NCBI GenBank assembly: GCA_021851735.1
Contig: JAJZCD010000002.1
Span: 1-64,000, forward strand
Reading direction: 5' to 3'
Length of the DNA: 64,000 nucleotides
Source: a bacterium
GTDB taxonomy: Bacteria > Patescibacteriota > Saccharimonadia > Saccharimonadales > UBA4665
Below, piece after piece: positions 31,810 through 40,013 of this stretch. The position numbers were made by a program, and so were the translations under genes. The notes under the pieces are model-generated. The model was not told where the DNA came from, searched no databases, and saw only the letters and a list, made by a program, of their open reading frames with translations. Within the stretch, counting starts at the first letter, position 1. The number at the start of each line of letters is the position of its first letter.

Positions 31810-33054
31810 ATGCGCGAAGGATCTGCCGCACCCACTTATGTCGGCCTTGATATTGGTACCGCTATGGTGCGTTGTGTTGTTGGTGTGCGTGATACTGCCG
31901 ATCCGACCCTCGTATCTGTTATTGGGCATGGCTCTGCGCTGAATCAAGGCATGCGCAAAGGTGTGGTTATGCATGTTGATGATACTGCTGAGGCAATCGT
32001 ACAAGCAGTAACTGAGGCGGAGCGAATTAGTGGCGTACAGATCCATCAAGCGACAGTGAATGTGAACGGCAGTCACGTTGCAGGTTTAAATAGTCGTGGC
32101 GTGGTAGCTATTTCAAGCTCTGATCGTGAGATCACAGTTGATGACCGTGAACGAGTTGAAGAAGCGGCGACTATTGTCAAATTGCCGCCAAATCGAGAGA
32201 TCGTACAGGTGTTTGCAAAAAACTATCGCCTTGACGGTCAGGATAACCTGAAAGATCCTGTTGGTATGCATGGTGTTCGCCTAGAAGTTGATTGTCATAT
32301 TGTCACTGCTTCTAGCCCTAATGTGCGCAATTTGGATTTGTCTCTTGAAAAATCTCAGGTGCGGCCACAGCACCACACGGTGGGTGCCCTCGCGGCCGCC
32401 GAAGCTGTCCTCGATCGTACTCAAAAGGAAGCTGGAACGTGTGTACTTGATATTGGTTCTGGTACGACTAATCTCAGTATTATAGAAGATGGTGAGATAC
32501 AACACGTGGCGGTTATACCTATGGGGGGTGTACATATCACGAATGATTTGGCTATTGGTCTCAAGACTGATCTTGAGGTTGCTGAGGCAGTGAAAATAAA
32601 ATATGCTCGCCTTGGGGACGAAATCGATAAGCCAGTTCGTGTTACGATAGAAAATCAACAGTATCATACGTTTTCGAGTGGCATGGTAAATATGATAGTT
32701 GAGGCTCGAGTTGAGGAGTTGTTTGAATTTGTTGAAAAAGAGCTGCAACGAGCGCACCGTAGCCGTAAACTTCCAGGCGGTGTAGTTATTGTAGGCGGTA
32801 GCGCGGCACTACCAGGGTTGGCTGATTTTGCACGGGAAAAGCTGCAATTACCTGCCCGGATCGGAAAGGTACGAGGATTAGCTGGATTAGTAGACGCAGT
32901 AGAAGGGCCAGCGTTTGCGACTGCAGCGGGTCTTATGCTCCTTGACATACTACTAACACCGTATATGAATGAGCAGGCCGTTACTCGTGACCTCATGAAT
33001 GGCGGAAGTATATCTGAAGCACTGGGTAAACTCATAGGTAAGTTCAAAAGATAA
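31810..33054 (+). CDS. ftsA: cell division protein FtsA
   Basis: Actin-like ATPase that tethers FtsZ to the membrane. 414 residues: phosphate-1 YVGLDIGTAMVRCVVG, SHV-containing 1C subdomain, LDIGSGTTNLSII phosphate-2, VIVGGSAALPG adenosine motif, and a C-terminal amphipathic helix SEALGKLIGKFKR, the membrane-targeting sequence. The message appears leaderless. ftsZ follows 206 nt downstream with its own promoter. Confidence 0.95.
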   Translation: MREGSAAPTYVGLDIGTAMVRCVVGVRDTADPTLVSVIGHGSALNQGMRKGVVMHVDDTAEAIVQAVTEAERISGVQIHQATVNVNGSHVAGLNSRGVVAISSSDREITVDDRERVEEAATIVKLPPNREIVQVFAKNYRLDGQDNLKDPVGMHGVRLEVDCHIVTASSPNVRNLDLSLEKSQVRPQHHTVGALAAAEAVLDRTQKEAGTCVLDIGSGTTNLSIIEDGEIQHVAVIPMGGVHITNDLAIGLKTDLEVAEAVKIKYARLGDEIDKPVRVTIENQQYHTFSSGMVNMIVEARVEELFEFVEKELQRAHRSRKLPGGVVIVGGSAALPGLADFAREKLQLPARIGKVRGLAGLVDAVEGPAFATAAGLMLLDILLTPYMNEQAVTRDLMNGGSISEALGKLIGKFKR

Positions 33055-33195
33055 AGTGGAAAACCTGAGATCTTGCCAAGATTTGGGCCGTAAAAGTACT
33101 CACGGATATTGCATGTTTTTTGTTAGTAATCTTTATATTCGAGGCCCATTGTTCAGATAGATTGGCCGTATACCAACAAATGTGTGCGAGTGGAC

Positions 33196-33224
33196 TTGAA
33201 CTGGGGCGACACAGCCGGTATACT
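33196..33224 (+). promoter_or_regulatory. ftsZ promoter
   Basis: TTGAAC (33196-33201), 17-nt spacer, TATACT (33219-33224). The expected start is near 33231, giving a 30-nt leader with an AAGGGGAA element before the ATG. Confidence 0.65.
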
Positions 33225-33260
33225 TCGTAGTATAAGATATGCAAGGGGAACGTAAGCACC

Positions 33261-34589
33261 ATGGCACAAGTAGTCGAACCAGCAATTGAGACGTTTGCTC
33301 GTATTAAAGTTGTTGGAGTCGGTGGTGCCGGAGGTGCAGCCATTAACCGTATGGTTGATGCTGGAATTGAAGGTGTAGAATTTATCGCCATCAACACTGA
33401 TGCACAGGCCTTACAAAATTCTAAAGCTGCACACAAAATCCATATCGGTCGTGATACTACCCGCGGGTTGGGCGCTGGCGCCGATCCGACAGTTGGCGAA
33501 ACCGCTGCTCGCGAATCTGCCGATGAAATTAAACAGACGCTTGAGGGCGCTGACATGGTCTTTGTCACTATTGGTGCGGGCGGAGGCACTGGTAGTGGTG
33601 CGGGCCACGTGGTAGCAAAGATAGCTAAAGAGCTCGATATACTTGTAGTAGGTTTTGCAACGAAACCGTTCGCCTTTGAAGGTGAAAAGCGCCGTCGTAA
33701 TGCAGAAGCGGCAATTGAAAATCTGCGCAAATCCGTTGATACACTTATCATTATCCCGAACGATCGTTTACTGCAAACTATCGATCGCGCTACTCCATTG
33801 ATCGAAGCCTTTAAAGTGGCCGATGACGTACTGCGCCAAGGCGTTCAGGGGATATCTGACCTCATTACTGTAAATGGGCTCATTAACCTGGATTTTGCTG
33901 ATGTAAAAGCAGTTATGAGTAACGCGGGCACCGCGCTTATGGGTATTGGCCGCGCTAGCGGTGAAAACCGGGCCATACAAGCTGCCCAACAGGCAATCGA
34001 AAGCCCGCTTCTCGAAGTGTCTATTGATGGTGCTCGGGGTATTTTGTTTAATGTGATTGGTGGCAACGATCTTAGTATGCACGAGATCAACAGTGCAGCT
34101 GAAGCTATTACTACCGCAGCTGATCCCGACGCAAATATTATTTTCGGAGCCACCATTAGTCCTGAGTTAGATGGTGAAATTATTATAACTGTGGTGGCAA
34201 CAGGCTTTGATGCCTCGTACTTTACGAAACGCCAGCCGGCTGTTGAGCCTAACATAAAGTCCGAGTCTCCAGATAGCGCTGTGTCACCTGTACCGTTGAG
34301 TGCCAGCGAGCAAGACATGCAAGGTATTGACATGGAGCTTAAAGACCATGTTGAAGCTAATGCTACAGATTTTGATAATGATGCCCCGATGCCAAATATC
34401 TGGTCAATTGAAAAAGCTCACAAGACAGAAACGATAGCCGAAGAAGAACCAGTCATCGAACCGGTTGTGTCATCGCATGACGATGAAGAAGAGCTAGCTC
34501 GTCCATCCTTCTTGCGCCGCCTGACGAAGCGTACTCATCGAGATGAGATGATTGATGGCACTCATGAGGATGAGGTCGGTAAGCAATAA
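33261..34589 (+). CDS. ftsZ: cell division protein FtsZ
   Basis: Tubulin-like GTPase that forms the division ring. 442 residues. N-terminal [19 protein letters not shown] signature [12 protein letters not shown]7-loop [11 protein letters not shown]. After about residue 320 there is an acidic disordered linker, then the C-terminal interaction peptide [11 protein letters not shown], similar to the FtsA-binding tail in other bacteria, and a further acidic extension of about 20 residues. Confidence 0.97.
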   Translation: MAQVVEPAIETFARIKVVGVGGAGGAAINRMVDAGIEGVEFIAINTDAQALQNSKAAHKIHIGRDTTRGLGAGADPTVGETAARESADEIKQTLEGADMVFVTIGAGGGTGSGAGHVVAKIAKELDILVVGFATKPFAFEGEKRRRNAEAAIENLRKSVDTLIIIPNDRLLQTIDRATPLIEAFKVADDVLRQGVQGISDLITVNGLINLDFADVKAVMSNAGTALMGIGRASGENRAIQAAQQAIESPLLEVSIDGARGILFNVIGGNDLSMHEINSAAEAITTAADPDANIIFGATISPELDGEIIITVVATGFDASYFTKRQPAVEPNIKSESPDSAVSPVPLSASEQDMQGIDMELKDHVEANATDFDNDAPMPNIWSIEKAHKTETIAEEEPVIEPVVSSHDDEEELARPSFLRRLTKRTHRDEMIDGTHEDEVGKQ

Positions 34590-34633
34590 TGCGTGTAGGC
34601 CCTTAATAGTTTTCTATTTTGAATAAGCCCTAA

Positions 34634-34779
34634 AATCTATGGAGACGCCGCGAAGCGGCACAGAGCACCACGGCATTTGCCGTGGGTGAATGCCTAATCC
34701 AGCATGGTAGTGCTGGTCGAGCGTTAGCTCGTACGTCGCCGTAGGCGACAGCACCACGGGTTTACCCGTGGGAATCTAT
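34634..34779 (+). repeat. array of six short hairpins, possible mobile-element or ncRNA relic
   Basis: Six perfect small stem-loops in 125 nt: 34647-34659, 34668-34685, 34699-34716, 34718-34731, 34735-34749 and 34754-34771, with loops of 3-6 nt. The set is bracketed by AATCTAT at 34634-34640 and 34773-34779. CCACGGC/GCCGTGG and CCACGGG/CCCGTGG resemble the end palindromes of IS200/IS605-type elements. GC content is visibly higher than the flanks. No transposase is present. Confidence 0.65.
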
Positions 34780-35002
34780 ACATAGTGGAGCAAGATCAAG
34801 ATACTACTCTAGTCGAAAGAAAAGTTTTCGCTGGAGTGAAAGTCGTTATGCCATGCAACTTCACAACTAAGTAACTATTCTTAGGGGATTCGAGCTAGAA
34901 ATAACATATTTACAGGTGTAAAATGCCCTATCCTGTACTAAATAATACACCGAAAATAGCCTTGTATAAGTGCTACAAATGGCGTTATGATTTTTATGTA
35001 AG

Positions 35003-35018
35003 ACACTATATGTAGTAG
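35003..35018. promoter_or_regulatory. candidate NrdR box
   Basis: ACACTATATGTAGTAG resembles the known NrdR box pattern (ACACTATATATAGTGT-like). Located 88 nt before nrdR. A second box at the usual 31-32 nt phase was not found, so this is weak. Confidence 0.35.
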
Positions 35019-35105
35019 TCTAGGTAATCTTTCATACTTATCTATCGCATCTAGTTGCACATTAAGAAAAAAGGTCCGTTTTGGTTAGGACAGGAAGGAG
35101 GCGAC

Positions 35106-35585
35106 ATGAAATGTGGCCAATGTAATGGCGGTGACACGAAAGTCATTGAAAGCCGTGACGTCGATGCGAGTCATGCGGTGCGTCGTCGTCGTGAGTGCAG
35201 CCGGTGCGGCTATCGGTTTACTACCTACGAGCGTTTAGAGCGGCCACAATTGGTGGTTGTTAAAAATGACGGTACGCGGCAATTGTTTAGTCGTAGTAAA
35301 TTGCTTGCGGGCTTGTACCGCGCCTGTGAAAAGACTTCGGTAACTACTATGCAACTTGAGCAATTAGTGTCGAGCGTGGAACAGCAGCTCTATGCGTGTG
35401 CTGAACCAGAGGTACTATCCGGTAAAATTGGTGAATTAGTTATGGAGCGTCTACCATCACTCAACGAAGTCGCATATGTGCGGTTTGCAAGTGTGTACCG
35501 ACGTTTTAAAGATATAGCAGGCTTCGAACATGAACTTTTACAAATGCGTGAAAGGAAAAATACTGGCACTGTGGTGAATGTATAG
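35106..35585 (+). CDS. nrdR: transcriptional repressor NrdR
   Basis: 159-residue nucleotide-sensing repressor of ribonucleotide reductase genes. Start at ATG 35106, with AAGGAGG 5-6 nt upstream; a longer reading from 35055 has no site. Zinc ribbon CGQCNGG...CSRCGYRF at the N-terminus, then the ATP-cone domain VVKNDGTRQLFSRSKLLAGL. It sits directly before nrdJ, its likely target. Confidence 0.95.
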   Translation: MKCGQCNGGDTKVIESRDVDASHAVRRRRECSRCGYRFTTYERLERPQLVVVKNDGTRQLFSRSKLLAGLYRACEKTSVTTMQLEQLVSSVEQQLYACAEPEVLSGKIGELVMERLPSLNEVAYVRFASVYRRFKDIAGFEHELLQMRERKNTGTVVNV

Positions 35586-35620
35586 CGGGGTGTCGTGGGT
35601 CGGCACGGTGGCTGTAGCTG

Positions 35621-35670
35621 GCTCCCCTCGATCTGTAAATATGATTTTGATCTTATGGATCGTGGGGAGC
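35621..35670 (+). other. hairpin between nrdR and nrdJ
   Basis: GCTCCCC and CGATC (35621-35633) pair with GATCG and GGGGAGC (35658-35670), with one mismatch. No T run follows, so it is probably not a terminator; it may lie in the nrdJ leader. Confidence 0.5.
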
Positions 35671-35796
35671 TTGCTCAAAAAAAGCCTGGTAGGATCGTTG
35701 AGTAAAAGCGAGACAGGTTAAAGAGTATCGACTCTAATAAAAACATATAAAATAAGATGGTCATTAGAGGTGGTGGCCAGGAGGGTAATAACATTT

Positions 35797-38640
35797 ATGG
35801 GACAAGCAACAAATAGTGGCTTACGGCGATTTTTTACACAGCCGAAGGCAAAAGGTTACGATAGTTTGAAATGGGTTAAACGCGACTCTTTATTAAAAAA
35901 TCCATTCACGGGCTCAGTTGTTTTTGAGCAAAAGGATGTTGAGATTCCTGATAGTTGGTCGCTCAATGCACTTAATATTGTTGCACAGAAATATTTTACT
36001 GGTACGCCCGGTACTGACGAGCGCGAAACATCACTTAAGGACCTGATTGATCGTGTAGTTGATACAATTGTGCGCCAGGGTGAGCAAGAAGGATACTTCG
36101 ATAGCTCAACTGAGGCTGAAACGTTCCGAGAGGAAATCAAGTACGTGTTAGCTAGCCAAAGGGCAGCTTTTAATAGCCCAGTGTGGTTCAATATTGGCGC
36201 GTCAGAGCGTGCGCAGCAGGCAAGTGCATGTTTTATATTAGGCGTAGACGATACTATGCAAGATATCTTACAGTGGTATGTCGATGAGGGTATGATTTTC
36301 AAAGGTGGCTCAGGCAGTGGCGTGAATATTAGTCCTATTCGCAGTAGTGTTGAGAAACTTGGCAAAAGTGCCGGTACTGCAAGTGGCCCGCTGAGCTTTA
36401 TGCGCGGCGCAGATGCTAGCGCCGGCGCTATCAAGAGCGGTGGCAAAACTCGCAGGGCAGCTAAGATGGTGATTATGAACGTCGATCATCCAGACGTAGA
36501 AGAATTTATTTGGTGTAAATCAATCGAAGAAGACAAAGCTCGTGTGCTCCAGGCGGCTGGCTTTGATATGAGCCTAGACGGCAAAGATATTTTTAGTGTG
36601 CAGTATCAGAATGCCAATAATAGTGTTCGAGTAACGGACGAATTCATGCATGCCGTCGAAAATGATGAATATTGGGAGCTCAAGGCTGTGACGACGGGCA
36701 AATCGATACGTAAAGTAAAAGCTCGGCACATTTGGCGCCAAATTGCCGAAGCTGCCTGGAAGTGTGCGGATCCGGGCTTGCAGTTTGATACCACTGTAAA
36801 CAAGTGGCACACTACACCTATTGCCGGACGCATTAATGGGTCAAACCCATGTAGCGAGTATATGCACCTTGACAACTCTGCGTGTAATCTGGCGAGTATT
36901 AACTTGCTGAAATACCTAAATGACGATTTTAGCTTTGATATCGAAGCATTCAAGCACACCGTAGAGCTAATATTCACCGCTCAGGAGATTCTAGTGGGCT
37001 ATAGTGAATACCCAACTGCGCGTATCACTAAGACGTCCAAAGCGTATCGTCAGCTTGGTATCGGTTACGCCAACCTCGGTGCATTGTTAATGGCTCAGGG
37101 GTTACCATATGACAGCGAGGAGGGTCGTGCTCAGGCAGCCGCTATTACTGCATTGCTGACTGGTCATAGTTATGTGACATCTGCAAAGATCGCGCGTAGA
37201 GTTGGGCCGTTTGCCGGTTACCACAAAGACCGTGAAGGGATGCTGCACGTACTTAGGATGCATCGGGAAGCGGTAGATGACATAGATGCTAGTTTAGTTG
37301 CCGAAGACCTCTTGAGTGCTGCGACACAGGCTTGGGATGAGGCGAACGACTTAGCTGAACTCTATGGTGTGCGAAACTCTCAGGCTAGCGTGTTGGCTCC
37401 AACCGGCACTATCGGCCTCATGATGGATTGCGATACCACAGGTATCGAGCCAGACTTAGGGTTAGTTAAGGTTAAGAAACTAGTTGGTGGCGGTACTATG
37501 AGTATCGTCAACCAAACTGTACCACGCGCTCTCAAGGCGCTCGGCTATACATCTGAGCAAGTAAATGACATCGTGGCATACATAGATACGGAAAAAACAA
37601 TCTTGGGTGCGCCGCATCTACAAAAGGCGCATGAACCGGTCTTCGCGTGTTCTATGGGCGATAATGCTATCCACTACTTGGGTCATGTCAAGATGATGAG
37701 CGCAGTGCAGCCATTTTTGTCAGGCGCAATTAGTAAGACGGTTAATATGCCCGAGACTGCTACCGTGGAAGACATCGAACGATTACACTTGGACTCTTGG
37801 AAAATGGGTCTTAAGGCGGTTGCTATCTATCGTGATAACTGCAAGGTCGCCCAACCACTTAGCATGGCTAAGAAAGAGGACGGACGAGAGGCTATCCAAG
37901 AAAGCCGCGCTGAGCAGGCTGCTGCGGCTGGTGCCGCCGCAACACCCGTACCTGTTGTGGCGCAGGCTGTCGATGCAACATTGGATGGCCGTATTGTGGT
38001 CAAAGGCGCTGTTCGTCGTAAACTGCCGAAAGTACGCACGGCCCGAACATACAAGTTCCAGATTGCTGACCTAGAAGGCTTTTTCACTGTTGGTGAATAC
38101 GAAGACGGCGCTCCCGGCGAACTGTTTGTGAACGTTAGTAAGCAGGGATCGACATTAAGCGGCGTCATGGATAGCTTTGCTATATCCATCTCTCACGGCT
38201 TGCAGTATGGTGTGCCACTTAAGAGCTATGTAAAGGCCTTCCGTGGTAATACCTATGCGCCGTCGGGCATAACTGACGATACTGACATTCGGACAGCTAG
38301 CAGTATCACGGACTACATATTCCGCCGTCTAGCACTCGATTATCTAAGCTTCGATGATCGTCTGGAGCTTGGTCTGGCGAGTATTGAGGATATGCCAGAG
38401 GCGCAAACAAGCTTATTGGAGCCGCCCAAAATTACTGAAAAAATTGTAGCGACACAAGTGCAGAGCGAGCCGACAAGCAGGGATCAAGCTAGCGGGCCCC
38501 TGTCCGTCTTAAGTGGCGAAACGCCTCAGGTCATTAAGGACGCTGCAGCACCACTCTGCTATAATTGCGGAAACCAGACTCAGCGTAGTGGATCGTGCTA
38601 TGTTTGTACGAGCTGTGGTTCCACGACTGGCTGTAGCTAG
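35797..38640 (+). CDS. nrdJ: adenosylcobalamin-dependent ribonucleotide reductase (class II)
   Basis: Makes deoxyribonucleotides using a B12-derived thiyl radical, with or without oxygen. From ATG 35797 the protein is 947 residues. AGGAGGG lies 12 nt upstream; a GTG at 35770 is an alternative. Active-site motif NPCSEYMHLDNSACNLASINL region contains the NxCxE set; a nucleotide-binding GGSGSGVNISP is seen early. After about 680 there is an Ala-rich linker, then the C-terminal domain (TSCPxxx-type vitamin-B12 RNR) and a zinc ribbon CYNCG...CYVCTSCG. There is no radical-generating subunit nearby, as expected for class II. Candidate NrdR control from upstream. Confidence 0.94.
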   Translation: MGQATNSGLRRFFTQPKAKGYDSLKWVKRDSLLKNPFTGSVVFEQKDVEIPDSWSLNALNIVAQKYFTGTPGTDERETSLKDLIDRVVDTIVRQGEQEGYFDSSTEAETFREEIKYVLASQRAAFNSPVWFNIGASERAQQASACFILGVDDTMQDILQWYVDEGMIFKGGSGSGVNISPIRSSVEKLGKSAGTASGPLSFMRGADASAGAIKSGGKTRRAAKMVIMNVDHPDVEEFIWCKSIEEDKARVLQAAGFDMSLDGKDIFSVQYQNANNSVRVTDEFMHAVENDEYWELKAVTTGKSIRKVKARHIWRQIAEAAWKCADPGLQFDTTVNKWHTTPIAGRINGSNPCSEYMHLDNSACNLASINLLKYLNDDFSFDIEAFKHTVELIFTAQEILVGYSEYPTARITKTSKAYRQLGIGYANLGALLMAQGLPYDSEEGRAQAAAITALLTGHSYVTSAKIARRVGPFAGYHKDREGMLHVLRMHREAVDDIDASLVAEDLLSAATQAWDEANDLAELYGVRNSQASVLAPTGTIGLMMDCDTTGIEPDLGLVKVKKLVGGGTMSIVNQTVPRALKALGYTSEQVNDIVAYIDTEKTILGAPHLQKAHEPVFACSMGDNAIHYLGHVKMMSAVQPFLSGAISKTVNMPETATVEDIERLHLDSWKMGLKAVAIYRDNCKVAQPLSMAKKEDGREAIQESRAEQAAAAGAAATPVPVVAQAVDATLDGRIVVKGAVRRKLPKVRTARTYKFQIADLEGFFTVGEYEDGAPGELFVNVSKQGSTLSGVMDSFAISISHGLQYGVPLKSYVKAFRGNTYAPSGITDDTDIRTASSITDYIFRRLALDYLSFDDRLELGLASIEDMPEAQTSLLEPPKITEKIVATQVQSEPTSRDQASGPLSVLSGETPQVIKDAAAPLCYNCGNQTQRSGSCYVCTSCGSTTGCS

Positions 38641-38661
38641 TCTGCCCTAGTCTGTTTACAG

Positions 38662-38690
38662 CTGCAGGACGGGGCAATCCCGTCCTGCAG
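38662..38690 (+). terminator. GC-rich hairpin after nrdJ
   Basis: CTGCAGGACGGG (38662-38673) and CCCGTCCTGCAG (38679-38690) form a perfect 12-bp stem with a 5-nt loop. A good T tract is lacking, so its efficiency as a terminator is uncertain. Confidence 0.55.
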
Positions 38691-38854
38691 TGTCTATAAG
38701 GGCATTTCCCCTAATTGTTACTTTTCCCAACTGCTTTTTATAGCGTAGGTTTGCTACTGCTGTGAGAAGATAACCTATCAAACTCTTAAATGTATCTTAA
38801 AATGTGAGAGATATCGTTGGGGAACTGAGCCAGATGCGCTACACTAATGTGCGT

Positions 38855-39130
38855 ATGAAACTACTTGTGCTTTATAGGCAGAATTCAGAGTTAGCTCGTC
38901 GCGTGGAAGGGTTTGTACGCGACCTGCAGACCCAACATGGTCTAGATAGTCATTCCTTAAAAGTGCTTGATTATGATAGCCGCGATGGTTCAGCAATGGC
39001 TAGCTTGTATGATGCCATGGAACAGCCGGCAATTATTGTTACCAACGATGACGGTAGTTATGTAAAACATTGGCAAGGCGCAGATCTGCCGTTGTTGTCT
39101 GAGGTTGCCGGCTATGTTTTTCAGTATTAA
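38855..39130 (+). CDS. thioredoxin-fold-like small protein without CxxC
   Basis: 91 residues beginning MKLLVLYRQNSELARRVEGF. Strand-helix-strand pattern with SLKVLDYDSRDGSAMASLYD and QPAIIVTNDDGSYVKHWQG resembles a thioredoxin/glutaredoxin fold, but no CxxC is present. ATG 38855 is chosen because TACACT (38840-38845) ends 9 nt upstream and there is no Shine-Dalgarno; an extension to 38804 would be upstream of that promoter. Function unknown; a redox role is unlikely without cysteines. Confidence 0.65.
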   Translation: MKLLVLYRQNSELARRVEGFVRDLQTQHGLDSHSLKVLDYDSRDGSAMASLYDAMEQPAIIVTNDDGSYVKHWQGADLPLLSEVAGYVFQY

Positions 39131-39163
39131 GTATCTCTAAACCTGTGCTTGAATTGCAGAGGG

Positions 39164-39192
39164 TTGCCAAACATGACAAGAGGCTATACTAT
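39164..39192 (+). promoter_or_regulatory. promoter of the T-box/ileS operon
   Basis: TTGCCA (39164-39169), 17-nt spacer, TACTAT (39187-39192); start expected near 39199, leaving a leader of almost 300 nt. Confidence 0.55.
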
Positions 39193-39198
39193 AAAGTG

Positions 39199-39474
39199 AG
39201 AAATGCGTTGTGGTGGTTACACCACACGAGCGGCTATCAACCGTGCAGTCGAGATAATTTTGCCTAGAAGGTAAGATGAACTGGAGCGCAGCGGGAAGAA
39301 CCGGCTAATGGTCTAGTAATGTAAAGCCAATAGCCTCAGTAGACCCCGACGGATCGACCCGTAAGATCACACAAATCAAGCGCCATAAGAATCACTTCTT
39401 TTGGAATCTGGATGGTACCGTCCGGTCTGCAAAGCAGTACTGGATTCCAGAGCCTAACAGAAGTGATTTTTATT
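39199..39474 (+). promoter_or_regulatory. T-box leader (Ile-tRNA sensing) with terminator
   Basis: A long structured leader precedes CYTH-ileS. It contains the T-box core GGATGGTACCG (39410-39420), whose TGGT can pair with the ACCA end of an uncharged tRNA with discriminator A, as tRNA-Ile at 8424-8500 has. AATCACTTCT (39390-39399) pairs with AGAAGTGATT (39459-39468) followed by TTTTATT, an intrinsic terminator. A hairpin at about 39228-39246 shows ATC in its loop, a possible isoleucine specifier, but I could not settle the stem I fold. Expected action: low charged tRNA-Ile allows read-through into ileS. Confidence 0.8.
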
Positions 39475-39491
39475 AATAAAAGGAGAATGAT

Positions 39492-40013
39492 GTGGTAGAG
39501 CTTGAACTCGAAAAAACCTATCTACTCAAAGAATTGCCAGAAGGGCTAGAGGGGAATAGATCAGAGATTATTAGTGATGCTTTCGTGCCCATTAGTGCTA
39601 AGCACCCAGTGCTGCGTTTGCGCCACCGAGGCAACAACTATGAGTTAACTAAAAAGCAACCGATAGATGATGCTGACCCGTCTCGTCAAAATGAGCACAC
39701 GATTCAGCTTACTCCCGAAGAAGCTGCTGCGTTTGATGCAGTATCTGCTAAGCGCTTCAGTAAACGTTGCTACTACTGCACTGTCGATGGGCATCAGGCG
39801 GAAGTTGACATATATCTGGGTGATCTAGCAGGGCTGGCTGTGGTCGATTTTGAATTTATGACTGATGAGGCTTTGCAATCATTCACTATGCCGAGGATTT
39901 GCCTAGCTGATATTACGCAAGAGGAGGCGTTAGCTGGTAAAAAGTATGTGGATCTACAATCTGTACTTCAAAAATATAACTATAAACCACTATTTCTTCA
40001 GGAGACAAACTAA
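39492..40013 (+). CDS. CYTH domain protein
   Basis: 173 residues of the CYTH (adenylate cyclase/thiamine triphosphatase) superfamily: N-terminal VELELEKTYLL, the ExExK-type metal-triphosphate strand, then LRLRHRGNNYELTKK and YLGDLAGLAVVDFEF. GTG 39492 is the start, with AGGAG 6 nt upstream. Likely a triphosphate-binding phosphatase; the substrate is unknown. It overlaps ileS at TAATG and is under the same T-box, a curious pairing with an aminoacyl-tRNA synthetase. Confidence 0.85.
   Translation: MVELELEKTYLLKELPEGLEGNRSEIISDAFVPISAKHPVLRLRHRGNNYELTKKQPIDDADPSRQNEHTIQLTPEEAAAFDAVSAKRFSKRCYYCTVDGHQAEVDIYLGDLAGLAVVDFEFMTDEALQSFTMPRICLADITQEEALAGKKYVDLQSVLQKYNYKPLFLQETN

Larger units (their letters stand above)
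34590..35105. other. ftsZ-nrdR intergenic region
   Basis: No protein gene. Contains the six-hairpin array (34634-34779) and an NrdR-box-like site (35003-35018), each listed separately. The rest is AT-rich. Confidence 0.6.

Noticed and set aside
35586-35796. Cobalamin riboswitch before the B12-dependent nrdJ
   Set aside because: A hairpin is present but no B12-box-like conserved core was found.
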